64,000 nt of DNA from Acinetobacter portensis (lineage in GTDB: Bacteria > Pseudomonadota > Gammaproteobacteria > Pseudomonadales > Moraxellaceae). Shown here one piece after another: positions 18,119 through 27,543 of this stretch (position 1 is its first letter; every line of letters begins with the position of its first letter). Where the stretch lies: the NCBI RefSeq assembly GCF_023158935.1, contig NZ_CP096120.1, positions 1,674,001 to 1,738,000 of the forward strand. Reading direction: 5' to 3'. The position numbers and the translations under genes are program-made. Under the pieces are notes generated by a model. It was not told the DNA's origin. It made no database searches and worked only from the letters and a program-made list of their open reading frames with translations.

Positions 18119-19198
18119 TTAAGCATTGCGTTTCGCAAAGTCATCCATGAAGTTTACAAGCGCTTGTACGCCTTCTAATGGTACAGCGTTATAGATACTT
18201 GCACGCATACCACCAACAGAGCGGTGACCCGCTAAGTTAAGAAGATTATTTTCTTCAGCTTCTTGCAAGAATTGTTTTTCCAATTCTGGTTTAGCCAAAG
18301 TAAATGGAACATTCATAATTGAACGGTTTGCTTTAGCAATTGGGTTCGCATAGAAATCGCTTGCATCAATGTAACCATAAAGTAATTTAGCTTTCGCCAT
18401 ATTCGCTTTATGAATTGCTTCCACACCACCCTGCTCTAATAACCATTCAAATACTAAGCCAGATAAATACCATGCATAAGTAGATGGTGTATTTACCATT
18501 GAATCATTTTTTGCTTGATCGCTATATTTCAAAATGCTTGGAATTTCAGGTTTTGCTTGATCAAGTAAATCTTCACGAACAATAACAAGTGTTAAACCTG
18601 CTGGCCCAATATTTTTTTGAGCACCCGCATAAATTAAACCAAACTTTGTTACATCAATTGGTGCAGACAAAATACTTGAAGATAAATCTGCAACTAAAGG
18701 TTTATCTGTTTCAGGAATATTTGCAAATTGGATACCACCAATTGTTTCATTCTCAGCATAATGAACATAAGCTGCATCTGCAGATAAGTTCCACGTGCTT
18801 TGATCTGTAATTGCAAGCTTACCGTCAATTGTTGTACCTGCTTCAATAACATTGATATCGCCATAACGCTGCGCTTCTTTCAATGCCTTTTCAGACCAAA
18901 TACCTGTATGAATGTAATCTGCTTTATTATTTTTCCCTAAAAGATTTAATGGAATTGCAGAAAACTGTAGCGATGCACCACCTTGTAAGAACAATACTTT
19001 ATAGTTCTCAGGAATATTCATGAGTTTACGTAGATCTGCTTCTGCTTTTTCAGCAACCGCAACATAGTCTTTACTACGATGGCTCATTTCCATGATCGAA
19101 AGACCTTTACCTTGCCAATCAAGCATTTCCGCTTGAGCTTTTTCTAGAACAGCAGTAGGTAATGCAGCAGGACCAGCACAGAAGTTGTACGCGCGCAT
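18119..19198 (-). CDS. serC: Phosphoserine aminotransferase
   Basis: A cytosolic PLP enzyme that converts 3-phosphohydroxypyruvate and glutamate to phosphoserine and 2-oxoglutarate. It also serves pyridoxal phosphate synthesis. With ATG 19198 (MRAYNFCAGPAALP) it has 359 residues, and AAAGGA precedes the start. The PLP lysine lies in YAGAQKNIGPAGL. FLQGGASLQF and HRSVGGMRASIYNA are the other family blocks. A further in-frame upstream extension lacks homology and is rejected. It is monocistronic, ending at the terminator 18071-18099. Confidence 0.96.
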   Translation of the reverse strand: MRAYNFCAGPAALPTAVLEKAQAEMLDWQGKGLSIMEMSHRSKDYVAVAEKAEADLRKLMNIPENYKVLFLQGGASLQFSAIPLNLLGKNNKADYIHTGIWSEKALKEAQRYGDINVIEAGTTIDGKLAITDQSTWNLSADAAYVHYAENETIGGIQFANIPETDKPLVADLSSSILSAPIDVTKFGLIYAGAQKNIGPAGLTLVIVREDLLDQAKPEIPSILKYSDQAKNDSMVNTPSTYAWYLSGLVFEWLLEQGGVEAIHKANMAKAKLLYGYIDASDFYANPIAKANRSIMNVPFTLAKPELEKQFLQEAEENNLLNLAGHRSVGGMRASIYNAVPLEGVQALVNFMDDFAKRNA

Positions 19199-19391
19199 GA
19201 TTTTTCCTTTCAGAGTGAAACACAATAAAATGATGGCATTTAACCACATCTAGGCTATATGTGCAGTAGTTAAAGCTGAAGAAATTTCAATCCTACCGGA
19301 TATTTACAATCGAAATTTCAATCAAAATGCTTTGATCACTTTATTGTGTTTATAAAACATAAAAGCAACTTACGGTAGTAAAGATAAATAA

Positions 19392-20807
19392 TTAAACAGA
19401 TTGTTTCGGTTTAACCATATTATTTACAGCCATAACATCCGCTAATATTTGATCTGACAATAGATTTTCAGCTTTGATCAAAGCTAAAACACTTTGACCT
19501 GTTTCATTTGCCAGTTTGGCAATGCGTGTTGTCGTTTCGTAACCCAAATATGGATTGAGTGCTGTAATAATCCCAATCGAATTATCAACATTTTCCTGAC
19601 AATGTTCAGCATTTGCACGTATAGTTTCGATACACTTATGTTGGAACATTTTCATCGCTTTACCAAGTAAATCAATTGATTCATACAATTTAAAAGCAAT
19701 TAAAGGCTCCATCGCATTTAACTGTAACTGCCCTGCTTCTGCTGCTAATGTTATGGCTAAATCATTCGCAATAATTTGATAACATGCAAGATTCATAGCT
19801 TCAGGAATCACAGGATTCACTTTACCAGGCATAATTGAGCTACCTGGTTGACGTGGTTCTAAATAAATTTCATTTATACCTGTACGCGGTCCACTAGAAA
19901 GCAAACGTAAGTCATTGGCAATTTTTGATAATTTAGTCGCGGTACGTTTTAACAAACTAGACAATAAAACGAAATCACCCATATCTGAAGTAGCTTCAAT
20001 TAAGTCGGGTGCGCTGCTAATATTTCGTTGCATAATTTCAGATAATGATGCAATTGCAAGCTCACGATATTTAACTTCTGTATTAATACCAGTTCCAATT
20101 GCTGTTCCACCCAAATTCACCACACTTAAAGCATCTGGCATAATTTGATTAAGCTTATTCAAATCATTTTGTAATGTTGTTGCAAAAGCACCAAACTCTT
20201 GCCCCAAAGTCATTGGTACGGCATCTTGCAATTGGGTACGCCCCATTTTTAGAATATTAGAAAACTCTTCAGATTTGCGTTTAAAACTCTGAATCAAATT
20301 TTCAAATGGCGTATTTAATTGATCAATTGCTGTAATTAAACCAATTTTAATAGCAGTAGGATAAACATCATTTGTAGATTGAGACATATTTACATCATTA
20401 TTTGGATGTAAATATTGATAATCTCCTTTTGCATATCCTAAATGCTCTAAACCAATATTAGCTAGAACTTCATTAATATTCATATTTGTTGATGTTCCAG
20501 CCCCGCCCTGAATCATATCTATCGGAAACTGATCATGATATTTATAATCAAGAATTTGCTGACAAGCATATTGAATTGCATTATTTTTATTGTCATCAAG
20601 ATGATTAAGCTTAAAATTAGCTTGCGCGCATGCTGATTTAACCATTGCAAGTGCATTAATAAAAATAGGAAATTGATTTAATTTATTATTACTAAGATTA
20701 AAGTTTTCTACAGCTCGAAACGTTTGAATACCATAATAAAAATTATCTGGAATTTCTTTATTACCCAATAAATCTTTTTCTGTACGTGTATTAATCTTAA
20801 TATTCAT
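19392..20807 (-). CDS. aspA: Aspartate ammonia-lyase
   Basis: A cytosolic lyase of the fumarase/aspartase superfamily: L-aspartate to fumarate plus ammonia. The 471-residue protein has RTEKDLLGNKEIPDNFYYGIQT at the start. GGAGTSTNMNINEV and the HPNNDVNMSQSTND block follow, and the mobile catalytic loop is GSSIMPGKVNP. The aspartase-type N-terminus separates it from fumarase C. It is divergent from a LysR regulator, and both start near a 15-bp palindrome shared with the nearby symporter promoter. The gene order implies aspartate or fumarate/nitrogen catabolism under LysR control. Confidence 0.92.
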   Translation of the reverse strand: MNIKINTRTEKDLLGNKEIPDNFYYGIQTFRAVENFNLSNNKLNQFPIFINALAMVKSACAQANFKLNHLDDNKNNAIQYACQQILDYKYHDQFPIDMIQGGAGTSTNMNINEVLANIGLEHLGYAKGDYQYLHPNNDVNMSQSTNDVYPTAIKIGLITAIDQLNTPFENLIQSFKRKSEEFSNILKMGRTQLQDAVPMTLGQEFGAFATTLQNDLNKLNQIMPDALSVVNLGGTAIGTGINTEVKYRELAIASLSEIMQRNISSAPDLIEATSDMGDFVLLSSLLKRTATKLSKIANDLRLLSSGPRTGINEIYLEPRQPGSSIMPGKVNPVIPEAMNLACYQIIANDLAITLAAEAGQLQLNAMEPLIAFKLYESIDLLGKAMKMFQHKCIETIRANAEHCQENVDNSIGIITALNPYLGYETTTRIAKLANETGQSVLALIKAENLLSDQILADVMAVNNMVKPKQSV

Positions 20808-20885
20808 TTAAATAAACTCTAATTTATATTAAACTTATATTAAAATGTATTATTCATTTTCTCTAATGTAAAAAAATATTCATGT

Positions 20886-20900
20886 ATGCATTTTTTGCAT
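20886..20900. promoter_or_regulatory. LysR-type operator between aspA and the regulator
   Basis: A perfect palindrome, ATGCA-N5-TGCAT, containing the LysR T-N11-A pattern. It lies 57 bases upstream of the LysR start and 79 upstream of aspA. The same 15-mer, on the other strand, is at 23479-23493. Confidence 0.7.
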
Positions 20901-20956
20901 AATAGGATTATAATTTGAAAATGTATATGCTTAAAAGTATGTATTAAGGGTTTTTT

Positions 20957-21838
20957 ATGACACTAGAAATTCGATGGATCGAAGATTTACTTGCTCTTGA
21001 ACAAGAAAAATCTATTTCTCAAGCAGCAGCAATACGCCACGTTACCCAATCTGCATTTACACGTAGAATTCAAAATATTGAAAGTACACTTGGTTTTCAA
21101 ATTCTAAAACGTCATAGTAAAAACATTGACTTTACTGAAGCTGGTCAAGTTTTGCTCGCATCATCAAAAAATATTAAAAATCAACTAAATACAACAATAA
21201 ATTATTTAGAAAAAAGTGTAAAAAACAATGAACTAACGGTAAAATTTTGTGTATCTCATTCATTAATTACGCAATTTTTTCCTCGGTTTATCCATGAACT
21301 CTCCACCAACATGGAAGATCTAAAACTAGAAATTATTGCAGTAAATCTTAAGCAAGGTATGCGCTTACTGAATGATGGCTCATGCGATTTTTTAATTGGC
21401 TACTCTAGTCAGAAAAACCTACAACTACTTGATCCTTCTTTATTCTTATTCCAGAAGATTTTTGAAATGGAAATATTACCAATAACTGCATTAAATGATG
21501 ATGGTACTCCTAAATACTCACTTGAAAAATCATTTCCGTTATTAGCTTACAGTAAACAAGCATATTTAAGAAGTTGTGTAGATGAAGTCATTGAAAATGT
21601 TTTAGATTATAGAGTTTTATATGAAACAGATAATGCGAGTGATTTAAAAGAATTAGTTTTGCAAGGTTTAGGGATTTCATGGCTACCTAAACTTTTGGTC
21701 GAAAAAGAGATTATTGAAAATAAATTAAAAATAGTTGATTGTGAAAAATATAATATATTTCAAGATGTATACATTATTAGACGAAAAATGATATTTACAA
21801 ACAAGATTAATTACATTTGGAATGAACTAACAAAATAA
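20957..21838 (+). CDS. LysR-family transcriptional regulator
   Basis: A 293-residue regulator. The N-terminal winged helix-turn-helix is clear: IRWIEDLLALEQEKSISQAA, then VTQSAFTRRIQNIESTLGFQILKR at about 25-50. A linker helix and a substrate-binding domain of the periplasmic-binding type (about 90-290) follow. The gene is divergent from aspA and probably controls it, itself and the symporter at 21981, because all three have the ATGCA-N5-TGCAT palindrome upstream. The effector might be aspartate or a C4 acid; this is inference. Start ATG 20957 has a GGG-rich ribosome site about ten bases upstream. Confidence 0.88.
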   Translation: MTLEIRWIEDLLALEQEKSISQAAAIRHVTQSAFTRRIQNIESTLGFQILKRHSKNIDFTEAGQVLLASSKNIKNQLNTTINYLEKSVKNNELTVKFCVSHSLITQFFPRFIHELSTNMEDLKLEIIAVNLKQGMRLLNDGSCDFLIGYSSQKNLQLLDPSLFLFQKIFEMEILPITALNDDGTPKYSLEKSFPLLAYSKQAYLRSCVDEVIENVLDYRVLYETDNASDLKELVLQGLGISWLPKLLVEKEIIENKLKIVDCEKYNIFQDVYIIRRKMIFTNKINYIWNELTK

Positions 21839-21920
21839 AATAGCAAATATCAATTTAAATAAAATCATACAATTAATTATTAAATTAGAATTCATTATAA
21901 AAATAACACAGCATAAGATA

Positions 21921-21968
21921 ATAATGGCATAACCCATAGAATGAGCTATACCATTAATCTTTATTTTA
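21921..21968. terminator. Possible terminator between lysR and the symporter
   Basis: TAATGG(C)ATA and TAT(A)CCATTA can pair around a 15-base loop between the convergent ends, with T-rich flanks. The stem is weak and imperfect. Confidence 0.35.
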
Positions 21969-21980
21969 AACGCTTAAAAT

Positions 21981-23282
21981 TTAATTATTATCTGCCAATC
22001 GATTGATAGGTATGAGTTTATCTTCTACAGCAATAACCTCTTCCTCTGGAAGATCATGTTTATTACCTTCTGTACGCGCAATAACAGCAGTAGCGATACT
22101 ATTTCCTATCACATTTGTTGCAGTTCTTCCCATATCTAAGAATTGGTCTACAGCAAGAAGTAATAAAATACCCGCTTCTGGAAGTTTAAACATCGCAAGC
22201 GTTGAGGCAATCACCACAATAGATGCACGAGAAACACCGGCAATTCCTTTACTCGTAATCATTAATGTCAATAATATCAATGCTTGTTGAGCAAAACTCA
22301 AATCAATATTATAGGCTTGTGCAATAAATAATACAGCAAATGCCATATACATCATCGAACCATCAAGATTGAATGAATACCCTAAAGGAAGAACAAAACT
22401 AGTAATACGCTTCGGCACGCCAAACTTATCTAAAGCTTCCATTGTTTTTGGATATGCAGATTCACTACTTGCTGTTGCAAATGCCAGCATTGTTGGCTCT
22501 TTTACCACGCCCATTAATCTAAAAACATCTTTTTTCAAAAATACATAACCAATAGTGATTAAAATTGTCCAAAGAATTAGTAAGCCAACATAGAATTGTC
22601 CGATAAAAATACTGTAATCGAGGATGAGTTTAGGTCCTTGAACAGTAATAGCTGAAGCAATTGCTGCAAATACAGCAATAGGTGCTAAAGCCATTACATA
22701 ATCAGTAATACGGAACATAACTTTACAAAGCTCATCAATAATTCGACCAATTACTGTAGAACCACTGCTGTGTTGAACAAATGCTAATGCTGAACCAAAG
22801 AAAATTGAAAATACTAGAATTTGTAATATTTCATTATTTGCCATCGCTTCTGCAAAACTACGCGGGAAAATATGCGTAATGAAAGTTTCTAAGCTTAGGC
22901 TACTTGCACTTACCCCAACATTTACAGCTTCTTGCGGGATACTTAAATTCATACCTGAACCTGGTTGGAAATAATTTGCTAACCCCATTCCAAGCAGTAG
23001 TGAAATAAATGATGCTCCAATAAACCAACTCATCGCCTTTAGTGTAATTGATCCTAAAGAAGATGATTTACCCATTGATATTAAGCCAGAAACAATTGTT
23101 GCAAATACCAACGGAGCAATAATCATTTTAATTAATCTTAAAAATACATCTGTAATAATTTTTAAGTAGCCTGCAATTTTTGATATTTGCTCAGGTGACA
23201 AAATACTGTGAAAGATCCAACCAATCAGAATTCCTGAAATCATTGCGATCAAGATATATTTGAGCAATTTTTTTTGGTTCAT
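21981..23282 (-). CDS. Dicarboxylate/amino acid:cation symporter (DAACS)
   Basis: A 433-residue inner-membrane secondary transporter that would take up aspartate, glutamate or C4-dicarboxylates with Na+ or H+. Eight membrane segments and two re-entrant hairpins are expected. The hairpin and ion-site motifs are visible: ASSESAYPKTMEAL, YSFNLDGSMMYM, ITSKGIAGVSRAS and DQFLDMGRTATNVIGN. The common GVPG segment reads GVSRA here, as in the DctA/GltT side of the family. AGAAGGAAC precedes the start. A LysR operator copy lies about 200 bases upstream, linking it to aspA. The precise substrate is not determined. Confidence 0.9.
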   Translation of the reverse strand: MNQKKLLKYILIAMISGILIGWIFHSILSPEQISKIAGYLKIITDVFLRLIKMIIAPLVFATIVSGLISMGKSSSLGSITLKAMSWFIGASFISLLLGMGLANYFQPGSGMNLSIPQEAVNVGVSASSLSLETFITHIFPRSFAEAMANNEILQILVFSIFFGSALAFVQHSSGSTVIGRIIDELCKVMFRITDYVMALAPIAVFAAIASAITVQGPKLILDYSIFIGQFYVGLLILWTILITIGYVFLKKDVFRLMGVVKEPTMLAFATASSESAYPKTMEALDKFGVPKRITSFVLPLGYSFNLDGSMMYMAFAVLFIAQAYNIDLSFAQQALILLTLMITSKGIAGVSRASIVVIASTLAMFKLPEAGILLLLAVDQFLDMGRTATNVIGNSIATAVIARTEGNKHDLPEEEVIAVEDKLIPINRLADNN

Positions 23283-24145
23283 TAAAATAGTTCCTTCTTC
23301 AATCTTTTTTGTATTAAGTTGATAGCCTTAATAACAAGGCATTGATGACTTTCCATGTTGATCAATTTAAGTAAGCTTCATTCTATGAAGCTAGGTGAAA
23401 ATTTATTGATCCAGTAATTAACTGTGGCAAGTTTCACTTTTTTTTGAAGGAAAGGATAATGCAAAATTTTATTGCACCATGCAAAAAATGCATGTTTTTA
23501 GTATTATTCTTATGAATCGAATAACCAATTTACTTCTCATGTTATTAATTTTTACTAATCTATCTCATACATTCTTCTTATTAAATTTATAAAATAATTC
23601 AAATATTCAATACCTTATATTGTTTTACCAGTGAAACTTTTTACAACGTCCCTTTTGCATATTTACAGCATCAACCAAAATACGATTTTCATCAATTTAC
23701 AAAAACGTAATTTATTACATTTAAATTTTTTTGATATTTACCGCTATAAATCAAATAAAAATACAAATCATTTACCGAGCTTTACTCGTATTATATGTGC
23801 GCTTCTAAATAAATTAACTTTGCCTTTCAAAATTTCTATTTCAAATAAATCGCCTGAAAAGCATATCCGTTTGTAATCAATAGTTGCTGATTCATACGAA
23901 AATTAATTTAATAAACTTATTAAGGTTAAAAGAATAATCGAATTATCAACTTAAACTGTTAAATAATTAACCAAACGATCAGCGGTTTACTAAAAACAAC
24001 AGCCTATTTGTTAGATTAACTGCAAAAATACACCCCATCCGAATTCGCTTACATATTTCACATAATATCTTCTTATTTTATAAGAAATCATGATGTGAAT
24101 TTGCTACGGAATTCTTTTACCTAATCTATATTTTCAGAGCTGAGT
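23283..24145. other. Long spacer between two symporter genes
   Basis: This 860-base AT-rich gap holds the LysR operator copy at 23479-23493 and the leader of the symporter transcribed to the left. The leader has a small hairpin, CTTCAT/ATGAAG, near 23370-23385. The right part must hold the gltP promoter, but no consensus -35/-10 pair stands out. A short open frame at 23631-23876 has no protein-like features. Confidence 0.5.
23479..23493. promoter_or_regulatory. Second copy of the LysR-type operator
   Basis: ATGCAAAAAATGCAT is the exact reverse complement of the palindrome at 20886-20900. It lies about 200 bases upstream of the minus-strand symporter start. On that strand, TTGCAT next to it could serve as a -35 region. 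Confidence 0.7.
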
Positions 24146-25435
24146 ATGAAAAGAATTAAGATTAGCCTTGCTTGGCAAATCGTAATTGCCCTTATTGTTG
24201 GTGTATTGGTAGGCTCTTTCCTACATTATTCTCCTGAATATCGCGATGATTTAGTAACGAATTTCTTGAATCCTTTGGGTTCAATTTTCATTACGCTCAT
24301 TAAAATGATCGTTGTTCCACTTGTTGTATCTATGTTAATTCTAGGTATTGCAAATAGTCACGGTCAGAGTCTTGGTAAGCTTGGTTTCAAAACAATTTTA
24401 TATTTTGAAATTATTACAACAATCGCAATTGTTGTTGGTCTTGTTGCTGCAAACGTATTCCAGCCTGGTGCTGGTATTGATATGTCTTCACTAACACAGG
24501 TCGACATTTCTAAATATGCAGAAACAACACATCAAGTTAGCGAAGCACATCATGGTTTAATTCAAACCATTCTTTCAGTGATTCCATCAAACTTCTTTGC
24601 TGCTTTAACTAGCGGTCAAATGCTTCCGATTATTTTCTTCTCGGTAATGTTTGGTATTGGTTTAGGTGCACTTGATCGAGAAGTTAAACAACCATTACTT
24701 AATGTATTAAACGCTGTTTCTGAAACAATGTTTAAAGTTGTTCACATGATCATGAAGTTTGCACCTATTGGTGTATTTGGTCTAATTGCTGCAACTGTTG
24801 CTAACTTTGGTTTCTCATCATTACTTCCATTGTTAAAACTTGCACTGCTTGTTTATGGCGCAATCTTCTTCTTTATTTTTGCTGTTTTAGGTGTTGTGGC
24901 TAAAATTTGTGGCTTCAGCATTTGGACGATTATCAGAATTCTTAAAGATGAATTGATTCTTGCTTATTCAACTGCAAGCTCTGAAACCGTTTTACCACGT
25001 ATTATGGAAAAAATGGAAGCTTATGGTGCGCCAAAACCAGTTACAAGTTTCGTAATTCCGCTTGGTTATTCATTTAACCTCGATGGTTCAACTTTATATC
25101 AAAGTATTGCGGCAATCTTTATTGCTCAGCTCTATGGTATTGATTTAACATTAACTCAAGAAATTACCCTTGTTTTAACTTTAATGATTACTTCTAAGGG
25201 TATTGCAGGTGTTCCTGGTGTTTCTTTTGTTGTGTTATTGGCAACTTTAGGTAGCGTAGGTATTCCACTTGAAGGTCTTGCTTTCATTGCTGGTATTGAC
25301 CGTATTTTAGATATGGCGCGTACTGCGTTGAACGTTATTGGTAATGCTTTGGCAGTACTTGTAATTAGTAAATGGGAAGGCGTATTTGACCAAGATAAAC
25401 GTAAAGAATATGAGCTTGAGTTAAACAGCAAATAA
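24146..25435 (+). CDS. gltP: Glutamate/aspartate:proton symporter GltP-like
   Basis: A second DAACS transporter, 429 residues. Its C-terminal half closely follows the E. coli GltP pattern as I remember it: GYSFNLDGSTLYQSIAAIF, TSKGIAGVPGVSFVVLLATL, GIDRILDMARTALNVIGNA. It would bring glutamate or aspartate into the cell. It is clearly more distant from the neighbouring DAACS gene than a recent tandem duplicate would be: the hairpin sequences differ. Transcribed alone, with its own terminator. Start ATG 24146 has GAGCTGAG just upstream. No copy of the LysR operator was found in front of it. Confidence 0.9.
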   Translation: MKRIKISLAWQIVIALIVGVLVGSFLHYSPEYRDDLVTNFLNPLGSIFITLIKMIVVPLVVSMLILGIANSHGQSLGKLGFKTILYFEIITTIAIVVGLVAANVFQPGAGIDMSSLTQVDISKYAETTHQVSEAHHGLIQTILSVIPSNFFAALTSGQMLPIIFFSVMFGIGLGALDREVKQPLLNVLNAVSETMFKVVHMIMKFAPIGVFGLIAATVANFGFSSLLPLLKLALLVYGAIFFFIFAVLGVVAKICGFSIWTIIRILKDELILAYSTASSETVLPRIMEKMEAYGAPKPVTSFVIPLGYSFNLDGSTLYQSIAAIFIAQLYGIDLTLTQEITLVLTLMITSKGIAGVPGVSFVVLLATLGSVGIPLEGLAFIAGIDRILDMARTALNVIGNALAVLVISKWEGVFDQDKRKEYELELNSK

Positions 25436-25450
25436 TTCTTTGTGTAATAA

Positions 25451-25478
25451 AAAAAGGATGTTTAGGCATCCTTTTTTT
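25451..25478 (+). terminator. Terminator after gltP
   Basis: Stem AAGGATG/CATCCTT with a six-base loop followed by a T-run. Confidence 0.85.
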
Positions 25479-25697
25479 ATTATTTTCTTAAATTGATTGT
25501 CACATATTAAGTTTGATTGTTACGAAAAAATTGTTATTCACCAATTAAAATGTTATTGCGTACAAAAAATCTAGATACTTTATTTCTAGATTTTTTAATG
25601 ATTTTTCACATTTCACGGTCATCAAGCAATTAATATTTCTCAAAATTATTTATAAATCCTTAAAAAACCATCAGAGCATCATGCCAAGTATGAATAA

Positions 25698-25717
25698 CAA
25701 AAAAGGACGCTTCAGCG
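25698..25717. terminator. Left half of a terminator split by the IS element
   Basis: AAAAAAGGACGC plus the loop TTCAGCG ends at the IS boundary. The missing right half, GCGTCCTTTTTT, resumes at 26992-27003 after the element. Removing the IS and one 10-bp target copy restores GGACGC-TTCA-GCGTCC with flanking A and T runs. Confidence 0.8.
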
Positions 25718-26984
25718 CACTGCTGTCCCACAATTTTTATAAGAGGAAGCTCACATGAGCTTCCTCTTGTTTGATGGGGATTTTATCGGGTGAAAATAAC
25801 GCTTTTAAGGTTTTTATTTCAAATAAATTCACCTGAATTATTCTGAGTAAGCGCTGAACTGTCCAGCCTTTTTTCCCTAAATGTTGAGCGAAACTTACTA
25901 GTAAATAGGCGATCATCGCAATCCAGATTTGTGTCTGAATTGCGTTCCTGCTGCGGCCTAGAAACGCTTTTAATTTGAGATTTTGCTTAATCGCCTTAAA
26001 GAACAGCTCAACTTTCCAACGATCTTTATAAATCGCCGCAATGGTGGAGGCGGCTAAATGAAAGTTATTGCTGAGAAAGCTAAAGTGCTTGCCACTTTGC
26101 TGATCTCTATATTCAATTCTTCTTAACACTGGGGCTTTTCTTTTTAGGGCATGTGCGCTATTCAGCTGAATGGTTTCATCTTTTAGAATACCTTTGGATT
26201 CAAGCACTGGATGTTGCTGGATCACCTGATACACAGATTTAGGCCTAAAACGTGTGACAAATCCAATGTTTTGAGCAGTCAGATTTGCATACCATTGGTA
26301 ATCGACATAGCCTTTATCAAAAACTACAATGCTGCCAGCAGGAAACTGGAATTTGCGGCCTTGTACCATGTCATTTTCTTTGCCATTTTCAACTGCAACA
26401 AACTCAGGAATATCATTGCTGTGATTCAATCCTATGCTGAGTTTCATGCTGGCTTTTGAGTCGTGAACTTTGGCCCATTCACATAAGGAAAGCGACAGGT
26501 CAATATGACTGGCATCCAAGGAATACAAGGGATTCTTAAAGCGAAATTTATGAGCTACTTTTGAGTGTTCATAGTATTTAAGCAACTTGTAAAATAGCTG
26601 TTGATACAAGGCAGCAGGCTGCTGCTCATTGATTCGTGCCAGTGTACTTCGGGGTATAGACTTTGCTCCGAGATGACTCAGTTTTTCCTGCTGGCACTCC
26701 AGATTGGATTGAATATCTCTCAGACTTTGCCTGCAGGAAAGTTGAGACATCAATATGGCAATAAACTGATCCCATCTTGAGGCCGCTCTAAATTTCTGTC
26801 CAACATGGTGTACTTTAGCAAGTTGTTCAAAATCCTGTCGCACGACGGGTTTAATCAGCTGATGAAATACGGTATTCTGATGTGACAAAACCTGAATCCT
26901 GGTCGTTAAAGTGTTGGTTCGTACTCATATTTTAACTGTTAGGACTCAGGTTTTTTATTTAAATCAAACTATGGGACAGCAGTG
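25718..26984 (-). mobile_element. IS4-family insertion sequence, apparently complete
   Basis: The 1,267-bp element is bounded by 13-bp perfect inverted repeats, CACTGCTGTCCCA at 25718-25730 and its complement at 26972-26984. The 10-bp direct repeat CGCTTCAGCG flanks it at 25708-25717 and 26985-26994, as expected for this family. One transposase gene fills it. The intact ends, target duplication and open transposase suggest a recent, possibly active insertion. I do not assign an IS name. Confidence 0.93.
25737..26888 (-). CDS. IS4-family transposase with DUF4372-type N-terminus
   Basis: A 383-residue DDE transposase. The N-terminal DUF4372-like region (FEQLAKVHH, WDQFIAILMSQLSCRQSLRDIQ) binds the ends. 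The catalytic residues appear as D in LYSLDASHIDLS, D in VVFDKGYVDYQ, and E in YKDRWKVELFFKAIK. The last contains the IS4 signature Y-(2)-R-(3)-E-(6)-K. The reading frame is uninterrupted. It is transcribed in the same direction as the lipoprotein gene beyond the right end, whose terminator the insertion has broken, so read-through could raise its expression. Confidence 0.93.
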   Translation of the reverse strand: MSHQNTVFHQLIKPVVRQDFEQLAKVHHVGQKFRAASRWDQFIAILMSQLSCRQSLRDIQSNLECQQEKLSHLGAKSIPRSTLARINEQQPAALYQQLFYKLLKYYEHSKVAHKFRFKNPLYSLDASHIDLSLSLCEWAKVHDSKASMKLSIGLNHSNDIPEFVAVENGKENDMVQGRKFQFPAGSIVVFDKGYVDYQWYANLTAQNIGFVTRFRPKSVYQVIQQHPVLESKGILKDETIQLNSAHALKRKAPVLRRIEYRDQQSGKHFSFLSNNFHLAASTIAAIYKDRWKVELFFKAIKQNLKLKAFLGRSRNAIQTQIWIAMIAYLLVSFAQHLGKKGWTVQRLLRIIQVNLFEIKTLKALFSPDKIPIKQEEAHVSFLL

Positions 26985-27021
26985 CGCTTCAGCGTCCTTT
27001 TTTACAAACCATATTTCATTA

Positions 27022-27465
27022 TTAGTTGGTAGATTCACCAAATACAGCAACGTTCAATTTACGAATTTTCGTACTGCCATTTGGCTTATCAAAACTTACA
27101 TCATACTGAACCAAGTTTTTATCATAACTATATTCATAAGTGACCGTATATAAACTTGGCTTATCTGTAGATTTTTCAATTTTCTTAGACACAATTTTCT
27201 TATGCTTAAGCTCAGACTTTGGCAAAACATAAGAAAATTTACGTAAAGTTTTCGTATCTTTATTAAACTCTGCTTGTAATTCAGGTTCCAAATACGTCAG
27301 AAACTCATCAAAATTTTTATCACGTAAATCATTATAAGCATCTACTGCAACCTGTTCCTGTGCAGGACTCGGGTTAGGAATAGCATCCATTGCCTTTTGA
27401 CCAAGCTTGTCACAACCTGCTAAAGCAAACAGACTACTTAAAAGCAATATTTTTACTTTCATCAT
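27022..27465 (-). CDS. Small lipoprotein, DUF3887-like
   Basis: A 147-residue predicted lipoprotein. The signal sequence LLLSSLFALAGC has a clear lipobox (LAGC, Cys18 or 17). Aspartate at +2 is the classic inner-membrane retention signal for Lol sorting in enterobacteria, though the rule is less certain here. The mature part (AYNDLRDKNFDEFLTYLEPELQAEF) resembles DUF3887/DUF4019-type domains. Its terminator has been split by the IS4-family element immediately downstream. Two consecutive ATGs (27465, 27462) could start it. Confidence 0.75.
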   Translation of the reverse strand: MMKVKILLLSSLFALAGCDKLGQKAMDAIPNPSPAQEQVAVDAYNDLRDKNFDEFLTYLEPELQAEFNKDTKTLRKFSYVLPKSELKHKKIVSKKIEKSTDKPSLYTVTYEYSYDKNLVQYDVSFDKPNGSTKIRKLNVAVFGESTN

Positions 27466-27502
27466 TTACACTTTTCATTGAATTTACTATTGCTAAGTAT
27501 AT

Positions 27503-27531
27503 AAAAAAAGGACGCCTAAGCGTCCTTTTTT
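27503..27531 (-). terminator. Terminator after gyrA
   Basis: GGACGC-CTAA-GCGTCC with A/T runs. It is nearly identical to the terminator that the IS element has split at 25698/26992. Confidence 0.88.
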
Positions 27532-27543
27532 ACACAATAAAAC

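Noticed and set aside
23631-23876. An 81-codon open frame between the two symporter genes
   Set aside because: Its composition follows the AT-rich background, it has no ribosome site or recognisable domain, and no neighbour suggests a function.
21981-25435. Recent tandem duplication of the two DAACS transporters
   Set aside because: They are on opposite strands and differ widely in sequence, including in the ion-site hairpins; they are old paralogues.
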